64,000 bases of DNA from Brachionus plicatilis (GCA_010279815.1 QEOQ01000651.1:68525-132524), one strand, 5' to 3'. Shown: positions 23,996 to 34,945, numbered from the stretch's first letter. Notes: generated by a model not told the origin, from the letters alone. Program-made: numbers and translations.

Positions 23996-24425
23996 AATTT
24001 ATTTAGTGGACAACATGGCTTTAGATCTGGACATTCTTGTCAAAAAGCTATTCTTGAGTATAAAAGTGAATTAAATAAAGCCAAAAAAAAGAAACATACA
24101 ATTTTTTCTTTTTTTATTGACTTTAGAAAAGCTTTTGATGTTACAGACTCAAATTTGTTTCTTTTCAAAACTTTTGGATTACGGTTTTGATAATAATTTT
24201 TTAAGCCTATTTTCAACTTATTTTGAAATAGATCTCAGATTACTAGAATTTGCTTTATAAGAACTCAGATTATGCTCAGATTATAAGAACCACACGGATC
24301 TATTTTAGGTTAACTGCTTTTTCTTATTTTAGTCAATTTTTTATTACCTTTTTTATTTAATAATTTGATCTTCAAAAAGTTTGCAAATGATACAATTCAA
24401 TTCGAAAAAATTCAATTTTATTGAT
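23996..24425 (+). pseudogene. Decayed LINE reverse transcriptase, fragment 1
   Basis: The plus strand reads SGQHGFRSGHSCQKAILEYK and then IDFRKAFDV, standard LINE reverse-transcriptase blocks, before frameshifts. Later remnants include an IDLR-like motif related to RSQIVRIG in the fragment at 26655. Too broken to be active. Confidence 0.75.
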
Positions 24426-24959
24426 TCTCGTCAAAGAAAAGGTCCTAAACACTGAATTTTATTTTTAAATTCTTAAACCTGAAAAAATTTTGAACAATTT
24501 TGAGCTTTACTTTCTTAATAAAAAGATTAATTCAAAAAAATTCAATCTTTAAAGAAACTTTAAAATTTAATTTTGAACTCTTAAATTAATAAATCATAAG
24601 AAATTGTTGTGCTGTCGCATTTGATTTTCCTGAAAATATGTATTGAACAGGATGTTAGAATTATTTTCAATTAAATGACTCATTTAATTGACTCAAACTT
24701 CTAGATCAACAAGTCAATCGGTTTCGCAATCATCCTCTGCAGCCAGAACACATACAGCAGCTTTTCTTATTCACCTCTTGTGGAGCATAGGGTCATTACT
24801 TTGAATCGCCAGTCAGTCTGCTCAATGAACAATTCACCAGCATGTTTAGCCTTAGTTTAGCCAGTCCCCGCAAAACCCTCTCGCTCAAACGCCGACACAC
24901 TCAGCATCATATTTGTTCAGTCTTTCACCTTTGGTAAGAAGTTTGATCTGTGGAAAAGA

Positions 24960-25560
24960 TCCCAAGTCATGGCTTTTTTAAAGAGAGTTAACATATGTAT
25001 GGTAAGAAATTATAGGCCAATTTCCCTAACCGCACTTCCCTTTAAGATCATGGAACGAATCACAAGAGACTTCATGATGGAATATCTCATCAGTAAAAAA
25101 CTTATTGCTTCCGATTAGCATGGTTTTGTCTTTTTGGTATTCTTAGATTTCGCCAAAGCGTTAGACAAAGTGTTCACAAGTCGCTGTTTACCAAAGTAAC
25201 TGCTTACGGTGTCGAGGATAGCTAAGTGAACTGGATCAGAGACTTCCTATTAAGTTGGAAGCAGCGAGAGGCAATAGGACATTATATGGCGGACTGGGGA
25301 GAAGTCAATAGTGGAGTTGCACAGGGCAGTGTTCTAGGACCGCTACTGTTCGTTATCTACATCAACGACATGCCTGATATAGTAAAACCACATCATCAAG
25401 CTCTTCGCGGATGACAGTAAGCTCATTGCAACCATCCGTAATATCATCGAAATAGCGTTGCCACAACGGGATCTTGAGTAACTTACTTAATGGTCCACAA
25501 CTTGGCAGATTCTGTTCAACAGTGAAAAATTCAAATGGAGTTCAGTAGATCCGGTCAGAA
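24960..25560 (+). pseudogene. Decayed LINE reverse transcriptase, fragment 2
   Basis: Blocks NYRPISLTALPFKIMERI, a stop-interrupted HGF, LDFAKALDKV, then from 25226 NWIRDFLLSWKQREA, SGVAQGSVLGPLLFVIYIND, and after a frameshift LFADDSKLIATIRN. These are successive palm motifs of a CR1/Jockey-type reverse transcriptase. The base composition is less AT-rich than its surroundings. Several stops and shifts make it a pseudogene. Confidence 0.8.
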
Positions 25561-25985
25561 CTAGTACTAGAACATAGGCATAAAGTGATCCCTTTGAGGG
25601 GGTACTTTCTTTTATTTGAGGAAATACGGTATAAATAGAACCAAGTGTATAGAAAATTTTTAAGATGGTGAAGACAAGCACAGAGCATGATAATGTCAAA
25701 TTCTACTTTTACTGCCCAGTCATAAAAAAAAATGATTAATCAATGTAAATTGACAGATGAATCATTAATGATTAAGGAACCATTTCATCTAAATTCAAAG
25801 ATGAAAATTAGAAAAAAATCGATGAGAAAAAGTTCTAATGCATCATAATTTTTTATAATTATTTAATAATATTTTTTCAATTTTCAAATTAATTTTAAGA
25901 AAATCAGCGGAAATTTTAACAACAAAAGTTTTTTTTCCAAGTTTTTTCAAAATTTATCTACACTTTGATTTATGAAGAACATAAA
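25561..25985. other. Spacer between LINE fragments
   Basis: AT-rich DNA without supported features. Confidence 0.4.
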
Positions 25986-25989
25986 TTCA

Positions 25990-26655
25990 CTTTTTATTTT
26001 TGAGTAGATTATTAGCTTTAATCAATAAAGGCTCTGGATGTAGGATAGCATCTTTAGATGCAGAAAAGGCCTTTGACAAAATATGGCGTGATGGCTTATT
26101 CTATAAACTATTAAAGAGACTGCATACTTCCTACTTTGAATTGCTTAGGATTTATTATAACTCAGCACTAGCTATTTTATCTCTTCCAAATAATCTAACA
26201 ACAAAACTTTTTAAAATTGAAACTGGTGTAAAACAAGAAACTATTTTATCTTCATTTCTTTTTAACATATATATTAATGATCTCATAATAGAATGCCTTA
26301 ACAATGAGCTTGGAGCTCTTTATAAAAATCTTAATGTTTCTATCATTGTCTGCGCAGATGATATAATCTTAATAAGCCCAGTTGACTCCCATCTACAAAT
26401 GCTTTTGGATATTTGTGGGTCTTATGGGAATAAATGGAGAATAAAATTTAACCCTAATAAAACAAAAGTTGTTAACTTTGGCATTCAATTATTTAAGTCG
26501 GTATTTCACCTTAATGGATCCGAACTTAAAGAAGCAAATCATTTAGAATACTTAGGATTCATTATAGATTCTAACCTTGACCTAAACACACAGGCAATTA
26601 TAAATCTTAAAAAAGTTCAGAGCAGCTTTTTTGGAATTTCGTATCTTCTGCCTTC
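25990..26655 (+). pseudogene. LINE reverse transcriptase fragment 3, uninterrupted frame
   Basis: About 220 codons remain open: CRIASLDAEKAFDKIWRDGL, TGVKQETILSSFLFNIYIND, the catalytic site as VCADDIILI (C for the usual F/Y), NKTKVVNFG and LEYLGFIID. This is the palm and thumb of a LINE reverse transcriptase from a family different from its neighbours. It is truncated at both ends and ends where another LINE begins. Confidence 0.8.
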
Positions 26656-26801
26656 CATAGATCTCAGATAGTTAGAATTGGTTGTGAAAAGTCTAATCCA
26701 GTAAAATTAAAATTAGGTGTCCCGCAAGGATCTGTCCTGGGTCCACTGCTATTTCTTATTTTTGTCAATGATTTACCATTTTTATTTAAAAATTTAAGTA
26801 T
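26656..26801 (+). pseudogene. LINE reverse transcriptase fragment 4, cut by gap
   Basis: The frame from 26656 reads HRSQIVRIGCEKSNPVK and then LGVPQGSVLGPLLFLIFVND before the N run. It joins fragment 3 directly, without spacer. Confidence 0.75.
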
Positions 26802-27649
26802 NNNNNNNNNNNNNNNNNNNNNNNNNNNNNNNNNNNNNNNNNNNNNNNNNNNNNNNNNNNNNNNNNNNNNNNNNNNNNNNNNNNNNNNNNNNNNNNNNNN
26901 NNNNNNNNNNNNNNNNNNNNNNNNNNNNNNNNNNNNNNNNNNNNNNNNNNNNNNNNNNNNNNNNNNNNNNNNNNNNNNNNNNNNNNNNNNNNNNNNNNNN
27001 NNNNNNNNNNNNNNNNNNNNNNNNNNNNNNNNNNNNNNNNNNNNNNNNNNNNNNNNNNNNNNNNNNNNNNNNNNNNNNNNNNNNNNNNNNNNNNNNNNNN
27101 NNNNNNNNNNNNNNNNNNNNNNNNNNNNNNNNNNNNNNNNNNNNNNNNNNNNNNNNNNNNNNNNNNNNNNNNNNNNNNNNNNNNNNNNNNNNNNNNNNNN
27201 NNNNNNNNNNNNNNNNNNNNNNNNNNNNNNNNNNNNNNNNNNNNNNNNNNNNNNNNNNNNNNNNNNNNNNNNNNNNNNNNNNNNNNNNNNNNNNNNNNNN
27301 NNNNNNNNNNNNNNNNNNNNNNNNNNNNNNNNNNNNNNNNNNNNNNNNNNNNNNNNNNNNNNNNNNNNNNNNNNNNNNNNNNNNNNNNNNNNNNNNNNNN
27401 NNNNNNNNNNNNNNNNNNNNNNNNNNNNNNNNNNNNNNNNNNNNNNNNNNNNNNNNNNNNNNNNNNNNNNNNNNNNNNNNNNNNNNNNNNNNNNNNNNNN
27501 NNNNNNNNNNNNNNNNNNNNNNNNNNNNNNNNNNNNNNNNNNNNNNNNNNNNNNNNNNNNNNNNNNNNNNNNNNNNNNNNNNNNNNNNNNNNNNNNNNNN
27601 NNNNNNNNNNNNNNNNNNNNNNNNNNNNNNNNNNNNNNNNNNNNNNNNN
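26802..27649. other. Assembly gap (848 N)
   Basis: Run of N between LINE fragments; probably unresolved repeat sequence. Confidence 0.97.
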
Positions 27650-27919
27650 AAAAAAAAAAAAAATTTTATTTTTATTTTCTTTTACTTCTCCTTAAAGGAG
27701 GTTAATTCAATTCAATAAATAAATAAATAAATTAGCTTTAATGTTGCTTAATTGTATTGTAACTAGACAATAGACAGTTTGAGTAAATTTTTGAATCAAA
27801 GAACATTGCTAGCAATCCAATAATATATAAAATCCTTTGTTAGGAGCAGATTCACTATATGTACAATTGATTATGAATTTACACTAATTATGGGCTTCAT
27901 ATATAATTAAGTTTACATT

Positions 27920-28103
27920 GGATTAATTCGTTCTTAGACTCAAGATCATTTAAAGTAAATATAAATGGTCATATAAGTGATGAATACCATATTACTGCAG
28001 GTGTTCCTCAAGACTCGGTAATTAGTCCATTAATTTTTAGTTTTTTTATCAATGATATTCCTAAAAGAAATAAAATATACTCTCTTCTTTTTGCTGATGA
28101 CTC
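27920..28103 (+). pseudogene. LINE reverse transcriptase fragment 5, left half (split by MULE)
   Basis: Reads VNINGHISDEYHITAGVPQD, SVISPLIFSFFINDIPKRNK, then LLFADDS, where the sequence is interrupted at 28104 by the MULE. The frame resumes at 29652 with the same DDS codons followed by VTFYIFKKKGN. Before the insertion this stretch was a continuous reverse-transcriptase palm. Confidence 0.85.
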
Positions 28104-28412
28104 GGTTGTCCCTAAAACGCGGAAAATAAAACGCGGAATGCGGAAAGCGGAATGCGGAATTCCGCAAAAAAATACCAAAAAATGGGGCATTATTAAAAAA
28201 TGTTTCCGCAAAAAAAACTACTAAAACGCGGAATTTCCGCATTTTAGTAGTTTTTTAAATTATTGCGGAAAAAGTTTGCGGAATTAGGCTGAAAATAAAA
28301 AATTTTATTTAAATAAATAAATTTTCATAACAATATAATACTATGTTAAATTAATAATACTGATTCAGACGATAATTTACTGGTAACAAATGATATTAAC
28401 ATTAATGATGAT

Positions 28413-28793
28413 TTGCCAGATATACAATTAGATAATAATGATGGACAGGATAATAGTGTAGAGGAGGAGGCTGTCGATGAAAGCTCTCCTAAAACTATTT
28501 CAATCTCTCATTCTAGTAAAACAATTAGTTCAACGTTAAAAGATATGACAACAGATGATACTTCTGATGACGAAAATGAAATTGTTGACAAGCCATTTGA
28601 GCTTAAAAGTCGTTTTAATTCTAAAATAAGTCCTTTATGGTTTGTGGAAAAAGATAAAATTAAATTTGACATTGGTCTTAAATTATATTTCGTTACAGAT
28701 GAAAAGAACAATTGTTTCCAAGTTAAGCTATTGCCTAAGCTGAGTTGTACTTGTCCAGAAAAAAGCTCTTGTTGTCATATACTTGCTGTATAG
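28413..28793 (+). CDS. MULE fragment with SWIM zinc finger
   Basis: 127-codon frame inside the MULE. The first half is acidic and Ser-rich (DNNDGQDNSVEEEAVDESS). The end has CTCPEKSSCCHILAV, matching the CxCx(n)CxH pattern of the SWIM finger that usually follows the DDE domain in MULE transposases. The upstream catalytic domain is missing. The first in-frame ATG is uncertain, since the frame's beginning uses a TTG; this is likely the tail of a deleted transposase. Confidence 0.7.
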   Translation: MPDIQLDNNDGQDNSVEEEAVDESSPKTISISHSSKTISSTLKDMTTDDTSDDENEIVDKPFELKSRFNSKISPLWFVEKDKIKFDIGLKLYFVTDEKNNCFQVKLLPKLSCTCPEKSSCCHILAV

Positions 28794-28996
28794 TCAATAA
28801 ATGGTTTAGATATAAGTAACAATTATAAAATACCGAATTTAACTTCTTTGACAAAATCTAAAAATTCAGGATTAACCGGACGTAAAAAAAAGGCCATTTA
28901 ATTAATTCTATCGACCCAAGTTTAAATACTGCTTCGGTTCTTCTGCCTGTTAGTACACAGCCTGTTAGTACACAGTCTGTTAGTACACACCCCGAT

Positions 28997-29392
28997 GTGA
29001 GATGTTTACTTTCTGATTTATTATTGGAAACAGAAAACAGAGACGAAATCTTAGATAGTTTAATAGATGAAATATATAAAATCAAAGTAAATATGGTTAT
29101 TACTGACCATACCAAATTAAGCGATGCCTTTCTTAAAGATCTTGACTTTGGTTTTTTGGAAAAATATTTTAATAAATCATCCTGGAAAACTGTGATTAGT
29201 TTAATCAACAACAAAAAAATACATTGCCGTTGCCCTGTTTGTTCGGAGATTTGTTTTGAACATTCAATAGAATGTGATATATGCAAATTTTGGTACCATT
29301 TTGAATGTGCCAAGGTCAATAGTTATCAAAGATCTGGCAAAGCAAAATCATGGCTATGTAGCAAATATGACTTTAAATGTTTAAACAATTAA
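28997..29392 (+). CDS. MULE fragment with C-terminal PHD-like finger
   Basis: An open frame of 131 codons starting at ATG 28997. The N-terminal part is helical (LLLETENRDEILDSLIDEIY). The C-terminal part has the Cys/His spacing of a PHD-type zinc finger: CPVCSEICFEHSIECDICKF, WYHFECAKV, then WLCSKYDFKC. Such chromatin-reading-like fingers are found at the end of some animal MULE transposases. It follows the SWIM fragment on the same strand after a stop and a frameshift, and was probably once part of the same polypeptide. Confidence 0.65.
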   Translation: MRCLLSDLLLETENRDEILDSLIDEIYKIKVNMVITDHTKLSDAFLKDLDFGFLEKYFNKSSWKTVISLINNKKIHCRCPVCSEICFEHSIECDICKFWYHFECAKVNSYQRSGKAKSWLCSKYDFKCLNN

Positions 29393-29651
29393 ACTAGTTT
29401 AAATAATTAAAAAATACATATTGTTGTTTATAAAATAAATAATAATATTTATTGATTAAAATTAATTTTTTTCTTTTCAGCCCAATTCCGCAAACTTTTT
29501 CCGCAATAATTAAAAAAACTACTAAAATGCGGAAATTCCGCGTTTTAGTAGTTTTTTTTGCTGAAACATTTTTTAATAATGCCCCTTTTTTTGGTATTTT
29601 TTTGCGGAATTCCGCATTCCGCGTTTTATTTTCCGCGTTTTAGGGATAACC

Positions 29652-29765
29652 TGATGACTCGGTCACATTTTATATTTTTAAGAAAAAAGGAAATCTAGAA
29701 AATAAGATAAACAAATACTTAGACGAACTAGAAAAATGACTCTTAAATTGGAAGATGAAAATATA
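29652..29765 (+). pseudogene. LINE reverse transcriptase fragment 5, right half
   Basis: Continues the interrupted palm: DDSVTFYIFKKKGN, then ENKINKYLDELEK, a stop, and LLNWKMKIY. Begins with the second copy of the 9-bp duplication. Confidence 0.75.
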
Positions 29766-30613
29766 TGTTTTGTATTATTTTTTAAATTAATAATATTTAA
29801 CTTTTTTAAAGATTAAAAAAATAAAAAATTTAATTTTATGCTGTGTATTTTTTTATTCACATTTAATTTGTTTTCTTGGTGTCCTTCACTGATTTGAAGT
29901 TATGATTTAAATTTAGCAAATAAATTCAAATTAATAATTTTTTTTATTCAAATAATTAAATTTTGAATTGATGACTCGGTAATTTTATTTACAAACAAAA
30001 CAACTTAATGGAAAAATAGCATAAATTCAAATCTTTCAATTTTTTTTTTTCAAAGACCAATCTTAAGCAATATTTTTGTCTTAGAAAAGCTGAATAAAAA
30101 ACTTATTAATGCTTCCCCTTAGGTTTTCATAGTTCCCAATAAAATCCCAAAATTAAGAATACTCTAATCAAAAAGCCATTCTTTTAAACTCAATGTACCA
30201 GGTCTGTAACTTTTTTTCTATTTTAATCCAACAAGTGTGTTAACTTTACATTTTTTTTGATTTGTAAATTTTTTGCTTGTTATTATTTTTTTGTTTTATT
30301 AATTCAAAATGTCCGAATCAATAATTCCAAATTTAATTATTTGAATAAAAAAATTTACTTTTTCGAATTTATCATTTTGAATTTAAATTAAAATTATTAT
30401 TCAAATTTCTTATTTTCTTGATTATTTTTTATTTTATTGAGCAAAAGTTGAAAAGATTGAACAAAATTTCGAGATAAATTGACAACATAAAACTGCATTC
30501 ATTTGATTAGTAAAAAGTATTTCCATGACAACATTTTAAGTACAACTTTTTTACTTTTGCATAAACTTAAATCAAAAGAAAAGCCATATTTATATTTTAA
30601 ATACTTACAAACA
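29766..30613. other. Intergenic region upstream of DRC5 gene
   Basis: AT-rich; the last 110 bp before the start codon lie in an open frame that has no supported start and is most likely 5' leader. Otherwise nothing seen. Confidence 0.45.
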
Positions 30614-32091
30614 ATGACCGATGATATATCAGCCCAACAGTCAAACACGACCGAGCCAAACCAGCTCTTTAAAGAGCACAATGCCAATGATAATCGAAAA
30701 ATGAGAAGAATAATTGCCGAGGATCCCGAATGGAACCTAATGACAGTTCCTCTGTTAAGCGAACTTTGCACAAAAGCAATAGTGGACAACTTTCGAACTC
30801 ATCCTCGGCATGACGAACTACCACTAAAATACCGCAAAAAAGTCCTTCAAGCAATACCGACCAATTTGCCTCTAAGCATTACTTCTTCATTGGTGAACTA
30901 TCAGGATTATTGGGAAAGATGTTGTCGAGCAAAGTGGAGAGTTTGTGATGTGACCAAATTTGGTAATGACTGGAAAAGAATGTACTTTGAACGAGACTTG
31001 AAATTTTTGATTGAAAACTTTGTACCTAACAAATCTGATATGACAAAAATAAATGAGATACTGAGACTTGGCACTGACTACATAATCAAATTGGACATTC
31101 AGCAATTGTTGCCTCCGGTCGAACTGGAAAAAAAAGAATTCAATTTGGATAATGAAGAGGAGGAAGAAGATGACAGAGACGAAGTCAAAGAAAAATATGA
31201 ATGTGACCATTTTGACTTTAACCAAGTTATTCCTTTTCTGCACAAACTAGAAGAAATTAATCTTGTTTATGGAGTGAGGGACTGTGGAATGAACTTTGAA
31301 TGGCAATTGTTTGACTTTACCAAAAAAGATTGTCAGTCATTGTCCAAATGCATTGCTCAATGTTCCAACATAAAATCACTTCACTTAAATTGGAGCAAAA
31401 TTGACGATGATAAGATACGACTTTTTATAAGTCAGATACTCAACCATCCGTCATTAATTGAACTTGATTTGAGCCACAATTTAATATCGGATCGAGGATG
31501 CCGAGCCATTGGAAAGCTGCTAAATGGCCATTCCAAACTCGAATCTCTAAATTTATGCAATAATCAAATCAGAGCCCAGGGAGGCCAAGCTATCGCTCAT
31601 GCATTGACAAAAAATAACACTCTTAAATTCCTTGATTTTAGGCTCAATCGTCTTGGGGATGATGGAGGACAAGCTCTAGCCAAAGCTTTGTGTAAAAATA
31701 GTACTTTAGTCCGGTTAAATTTGGCAAGTAATAATTTATCCGAACCAACTGCTATCCTAATCGGATCGGTCATCCCGCAGAATAAAACTCTTAAATATCT
31801 GGATCTTTCTTCGAACCGACTCGGACCGGTAAATAAAGAAATTTTTAGATTGGAATTTTTTTTTATTTTTTTTTTTTGATAAAGGATGGCGGAAGACAGA
31901 TTCAAGAAGCGATTCAAGAAAACCAAAGTTTACTCGAATTAGACTTGCGCTTGACCGAGACAGGACAAGAGTCAGAGTATGTCATCAATAAGGTGTTGAA
32001 GAAAAATTTTGAAAACGAACGACTAATTAGGATTGAAAATGAAAATTTAAAAAACAAAGCTCTTAATAGAACATATTCGCATATTTTTTAG
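30614..32091 (+). CDS. TCTE1: Dynein regulatory complex subunit 5 (TCTE1-like)
   Basis: Two exons, 30614-31828 and 31885-32091, join in phase 0 through a 56-bp intron, giving 473 residues, close to the family's usual size of about 500. The start MTDDISAQQSN is chosen over an upstream in-frame ATG at 30503 because similarity begins near residue 30. The family signature RRIIAEDPEWNL is followed by PLLSELCTKAIV, LPLSITSSLV, YWERCCRAKW and WKRMYFERDLKFLIENFVP. An acidic patch (NEEEEEDDRDE) separates this from leucine-rich repeats from about residue 280 (LIELDLSHNLIS, LESLNLCNNQIR, LKFLDFRLNRLG, LVRLNLASNNLS, LKYLDLSSNRLG). In the family this protein belongs to the nexin-dynein regulatory complex of motile cilia, which coordinates dynein arms. 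Its presence implies motile cilia in the organism. Confidence 0.92.
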
Positions 32092-32890
32092 GATTATTCT
32101 TCTAAATTAACTTTTAAATAAATTAATCAATGATATGATTTTGATTTTATTGACCATAAATTCAGTTTAAAATTAATAATTTAATAATATTTTAACGAGA
32201 ATTTTATTTTTTAAATATGACAAGATATAAAATGAAATGAAAAAAAATTTAAATACTTAAAAGATAAATATGTATATTTTTGCTCAAAATTTAAAAGAAA
32301 ATTTAGAAATTATCTAAATTTGAAAAAAAAATCTTAATTTTTTATTAGTGAATGTTTTTATTTGTTCACAGTATACATTAAATTTTTCAACAAAGTATCT
32401 TAAGTATTTCTTAATATGATGTTATATTTCCAAATAAATATCCAATTTTTGACTTAAAAATCATGAATATTTGTGAAAGAAAATTAATGTGATCGCTTAT
32501 GAACGTCCAGGAAAATACTGTGTGAATGGCCATGACTTTAAAGTAAATAATTCAGATCTTCATTTAAAAGAAGACTGTCAGTATCATACACAATAAATTT
32601 AGTAAAAATTATCACAAATTTATATAAAATATCAACAAAAATTGGGTCATGACGACTTTGTGAACAATTGTTCACCAAAAGATGTGATCAAGGGTATCAT
32701 GACGACTATGTGATCTTGACTGATCACCAAATCACTGATCAATAAACATGTGATCATTTTTTAAAAGAAAAAATTTTAAGAAAAAATTTGTGATCAAAAT
32801 TTTTATTTTGTGATCCGTCAATATGTGATCAAATAATAAAATACAAATAAAAGTTGTAAAAAAAAATAACAATGAAATAAATCAAAAGTT
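32092..32890. other. Convergent intergenic region
   Basis: Between the 3' ends of the DRC5 gene and the minus-strand zinc-finger gene. Its right part holds the GTGATC-rich cluster listed separately. Confidence 0.5.
32640..32830. repeat. Cluster of GTGATCA-type motifs
   Basis: GTGATC or TGATCA occurs about eight times within 200 bp, with a longer repeated phrase TCATGACGACT at about 32648 and 32699. No coding frame. Confidence 0.5.
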
Positions 32891-33396
32891 TTATTTATTG
32901 TGCATTTTGGCTATATGTAATTTTACACCTCGCTCATTTTTCATCAATTCGCAACAGATATTACACGGAACCGGATTTGAGTGTTTACTTAAGGCCTTTT
33001 TTACAATCATCTCGGTTTCGTTTGAAATCGATAACCCAGCCATGGATTGTTCCTTGTAAATGTCTACTTTGTCTCTTACAGAACTAATACATATTTTATT
33101 CATATCGTTGGCCAAATCTGTATCCAATTCCTCATCACTTAATGTTGCATCAACTCTTGTATCACAAGACTTGGATGTTGCTGTTTCGGTACGAGCCAAA
33201 GTTTCTTCTTCCTCTTCGTTCAATTCTTCACTTTCTTTGACTTCCAAAATCGATTATCTCCACCTTCACTCGACTTACCTTGTTCTTCAACATCCTTTAA
33301 CTCGCCCAAATCAGCTTGTGAACCAGAGTTAGAACCAACTAATGATCCAAAAATTGAACCCGTATCACTATTGTCATCGTCATTATGATATTTCAA
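32891..33396 (-). CDS. C2H2-type zinc-finger protein with acidic N-terminal part, 5' incomplete
   Basis: Two blocks: 33396-33279 and 33240-32891. They join in phase if 33278-33241 is a 38-bp intron with a perfect GTAAGT donor; without splicing the frame stops after KSKKVKN. The joined product is Asp/Glu/Ser-rich (ESEELNEEEEET, TLSDEELDTDLANDMNK) and ends with one finger, CNICCELMKNERGVKLHIAK then MHNK, with spacing C-x2-C-x12-H-x4-H. An acceptor-like AAG at 33397 starts the first block, so more exons are expected upstream, but I could not find them. Single fingers with this GVxLHxxxxH ending also occur in transposon-encoded proteins, so a mobile origin is possible. Nuclear nucleic-acid binding is likely. 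Confidence 0.55.
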
Positions 33397-34040
33397 CTTA
33401 ATATTTTTAACTATTTATATACAAAATTTTTAGTTTTTTGGCTTAATCTTTTGAGTATAAAGATGCGTTGTATACCAGTGTTGTATTATTGAATTTTTTT
33501 CAAAAAATGACAAATTTGCAAATGTTTTATGGTGGAAACAGGGTCAAACCGAACCTAGAAGTGCTAAAATAGAGTATTTAAGGAGCTTTCAGATAATCAC
33601 CAAATCAAATTGACTATTGAGTTCTAGTTCTTTAGCTAACTATCGAAGGGTCTACGATATCATAAAATTATTCCGAAATTGAGCCTATTTTTATTGTCTA
33701 AATAAATTTTTTCTCAGTAATTGGTCAATTTTTATTTCTTTGTGCTTAATTTTCAATTTTTACCATCAATTTTAATTAATTAGAAAAAACACAAAAAAAA
33801 TATTGTTTTTTTTAACATTTTTTTGCTTTGCGTTTTAACCAACCTCTGGCTCACGACTAGAGCAATAATTTATTTATTTATTTAAGTTTAAGTTAAGTCC
33901 CATGTACAAATAATATGAAAGCAATGATAATTTTTTAAATGTTACAACAAGTACGCGTTCTTAAATGATTCAAATGTTGCTGATTTTAATAGATTAAAAT
34001 ATTATGAAGATAAAATGGGTATTACTAAAAAGCTGAAAAT
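33397..34040. other. Region upstream of the zinc-finger gene
   Basis: May contain missing 5' exons of the zinc-finger gene; none could be supported. AT-rich, with less biased patches at 33520-33670. Confidence 0.35.
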
Positions 34041-34044
34041 GAAA

Positions 34045-34490
34045 AGCGGATTGCAGACTAACAATTCGCTGCCGAATTTTCCAAAATTTTTCGTCTTCTT
34101 TTCCAAAATCCGTATATTTTTTTGACTAAAAAAGCGAAAATCAGCTCTTTTTGGGGACCAGCGGATTTTTAAAGCAGATTATTAGTAAACCACAACAAAA
34201 TAAAATATTAAAGTTATTAAAAAATTTTGCTTTGCCGGTTCAATTCAATGTTCTAGTTGCCTTTATTGGGTGCATTGCAAATGTGAATCAGTTCAAATTT
34301 TATTTTTTTTTTTAAGTTTAACTTAAATATTCTACAAAATAATTTTAAAAAAAAAATTAAAACAATTATTATTTTCATTAAATAAAATTTTATATACTTA
34401 AAAAATTTTTACTAAATAATCCGCTTTTTTATCAAAATCCGTTGGTCCCTTAAAAAGCGGATTTCTCTTCTTTGCTTTTTAGTCAGAAAA
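34045..34490. mobile_element. Foldback MULE derivative with PHD-finger remnant
   Basis: Arms near 34120-34195 (GACTAAAAAAGCG, GGACCAGCGGATTTTT, GCAGATTATTAGTAAA) recur inverted near 34405-34490 (AATAATCCGCTTTTTT, ATCCGTTGGTCCC, GCTTTTTAGTCAG). Between them the plus strand reads CFAGSIQCSSCLYWVHCKCE, a PHD-finger piece matching in style the CPVCSEICFEHSIECDICKF, WYHFECAKV finger of the MULE at 28104. I infer an internally deleted relative whose finger fragment was trapped between the repeats. Confidence 0.6.
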
Positions 34491-34945
34491 GTATTTAGTG
34501 ACAATGTGAAATTTCAATAATTACAAAATTTACAGTACAAAAGCTAAAAACGTTATATTTTTTATCTAATTGTGAAAAAATGGTTTTATAAAACGTACAA
34601 TATTGTACAAAATTGTATAAATGAATTATAAGCTCTGCAAAAGCTCTGTAATTTTTTGTAAAATGCACACGTTTAAAAAACATCTTATTAAAACATAAAA
34701 AAAATTGCAGAAACTTTTTACTTTTTGTTTTTTAATTTTTGTACAAAAATTTCACATTTCTGATTTAGTTCAGACAAAAATTTTTTGTCAAAAACTAATC
34801 AAATTATTTGAAAAATACAGGTAATTATTATACGATTTTTTGTATTTTTAAAATTTAAATATATGAAAAGCTAATTTGCGCAATCAAATTATTATTAATA
34901 AAAATTTTTGTTTGTTGTGATAAAAAATTAAGAATGAAAAAAATT
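34491..34945. other. 3' flank of ECH1 gene
   Basis: AT-rich intergenic DNA; no gene supported. Confidence 0.45.

Larger units (their letters stand above)
28104..29651 (+). mobile_element. Mutator-like (MULE) element with long terminal inverted repeats
   Basis: 1548 bp bounded by TIRs of about 175-190 bp that begin GGTTGTCCCTAAAACGCGG on the left and, reverse-complemented, GGTTATCCCTAAAACGCGG on the right. Both TIRs contain CCGCATTTTAGTAG-like inner palindromes. A perfect 9-bp duplication TGATGACTC flanks it (28095-28103 and 29652-29660), the length typical of Mutator elements. It encodes a SWIM-finger fragment and a PHD-like finger, but no DDE catalytic core is visible, so it is an internally deleted, non-autonomous copy. 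It sits in the palm region of a LINE. Confidence 0.9.

Noticed and set aside
30669..31243. Minus-strand frames opposite DRC5
   Set aside because: Shadows of a well-identified plus-strand gene.
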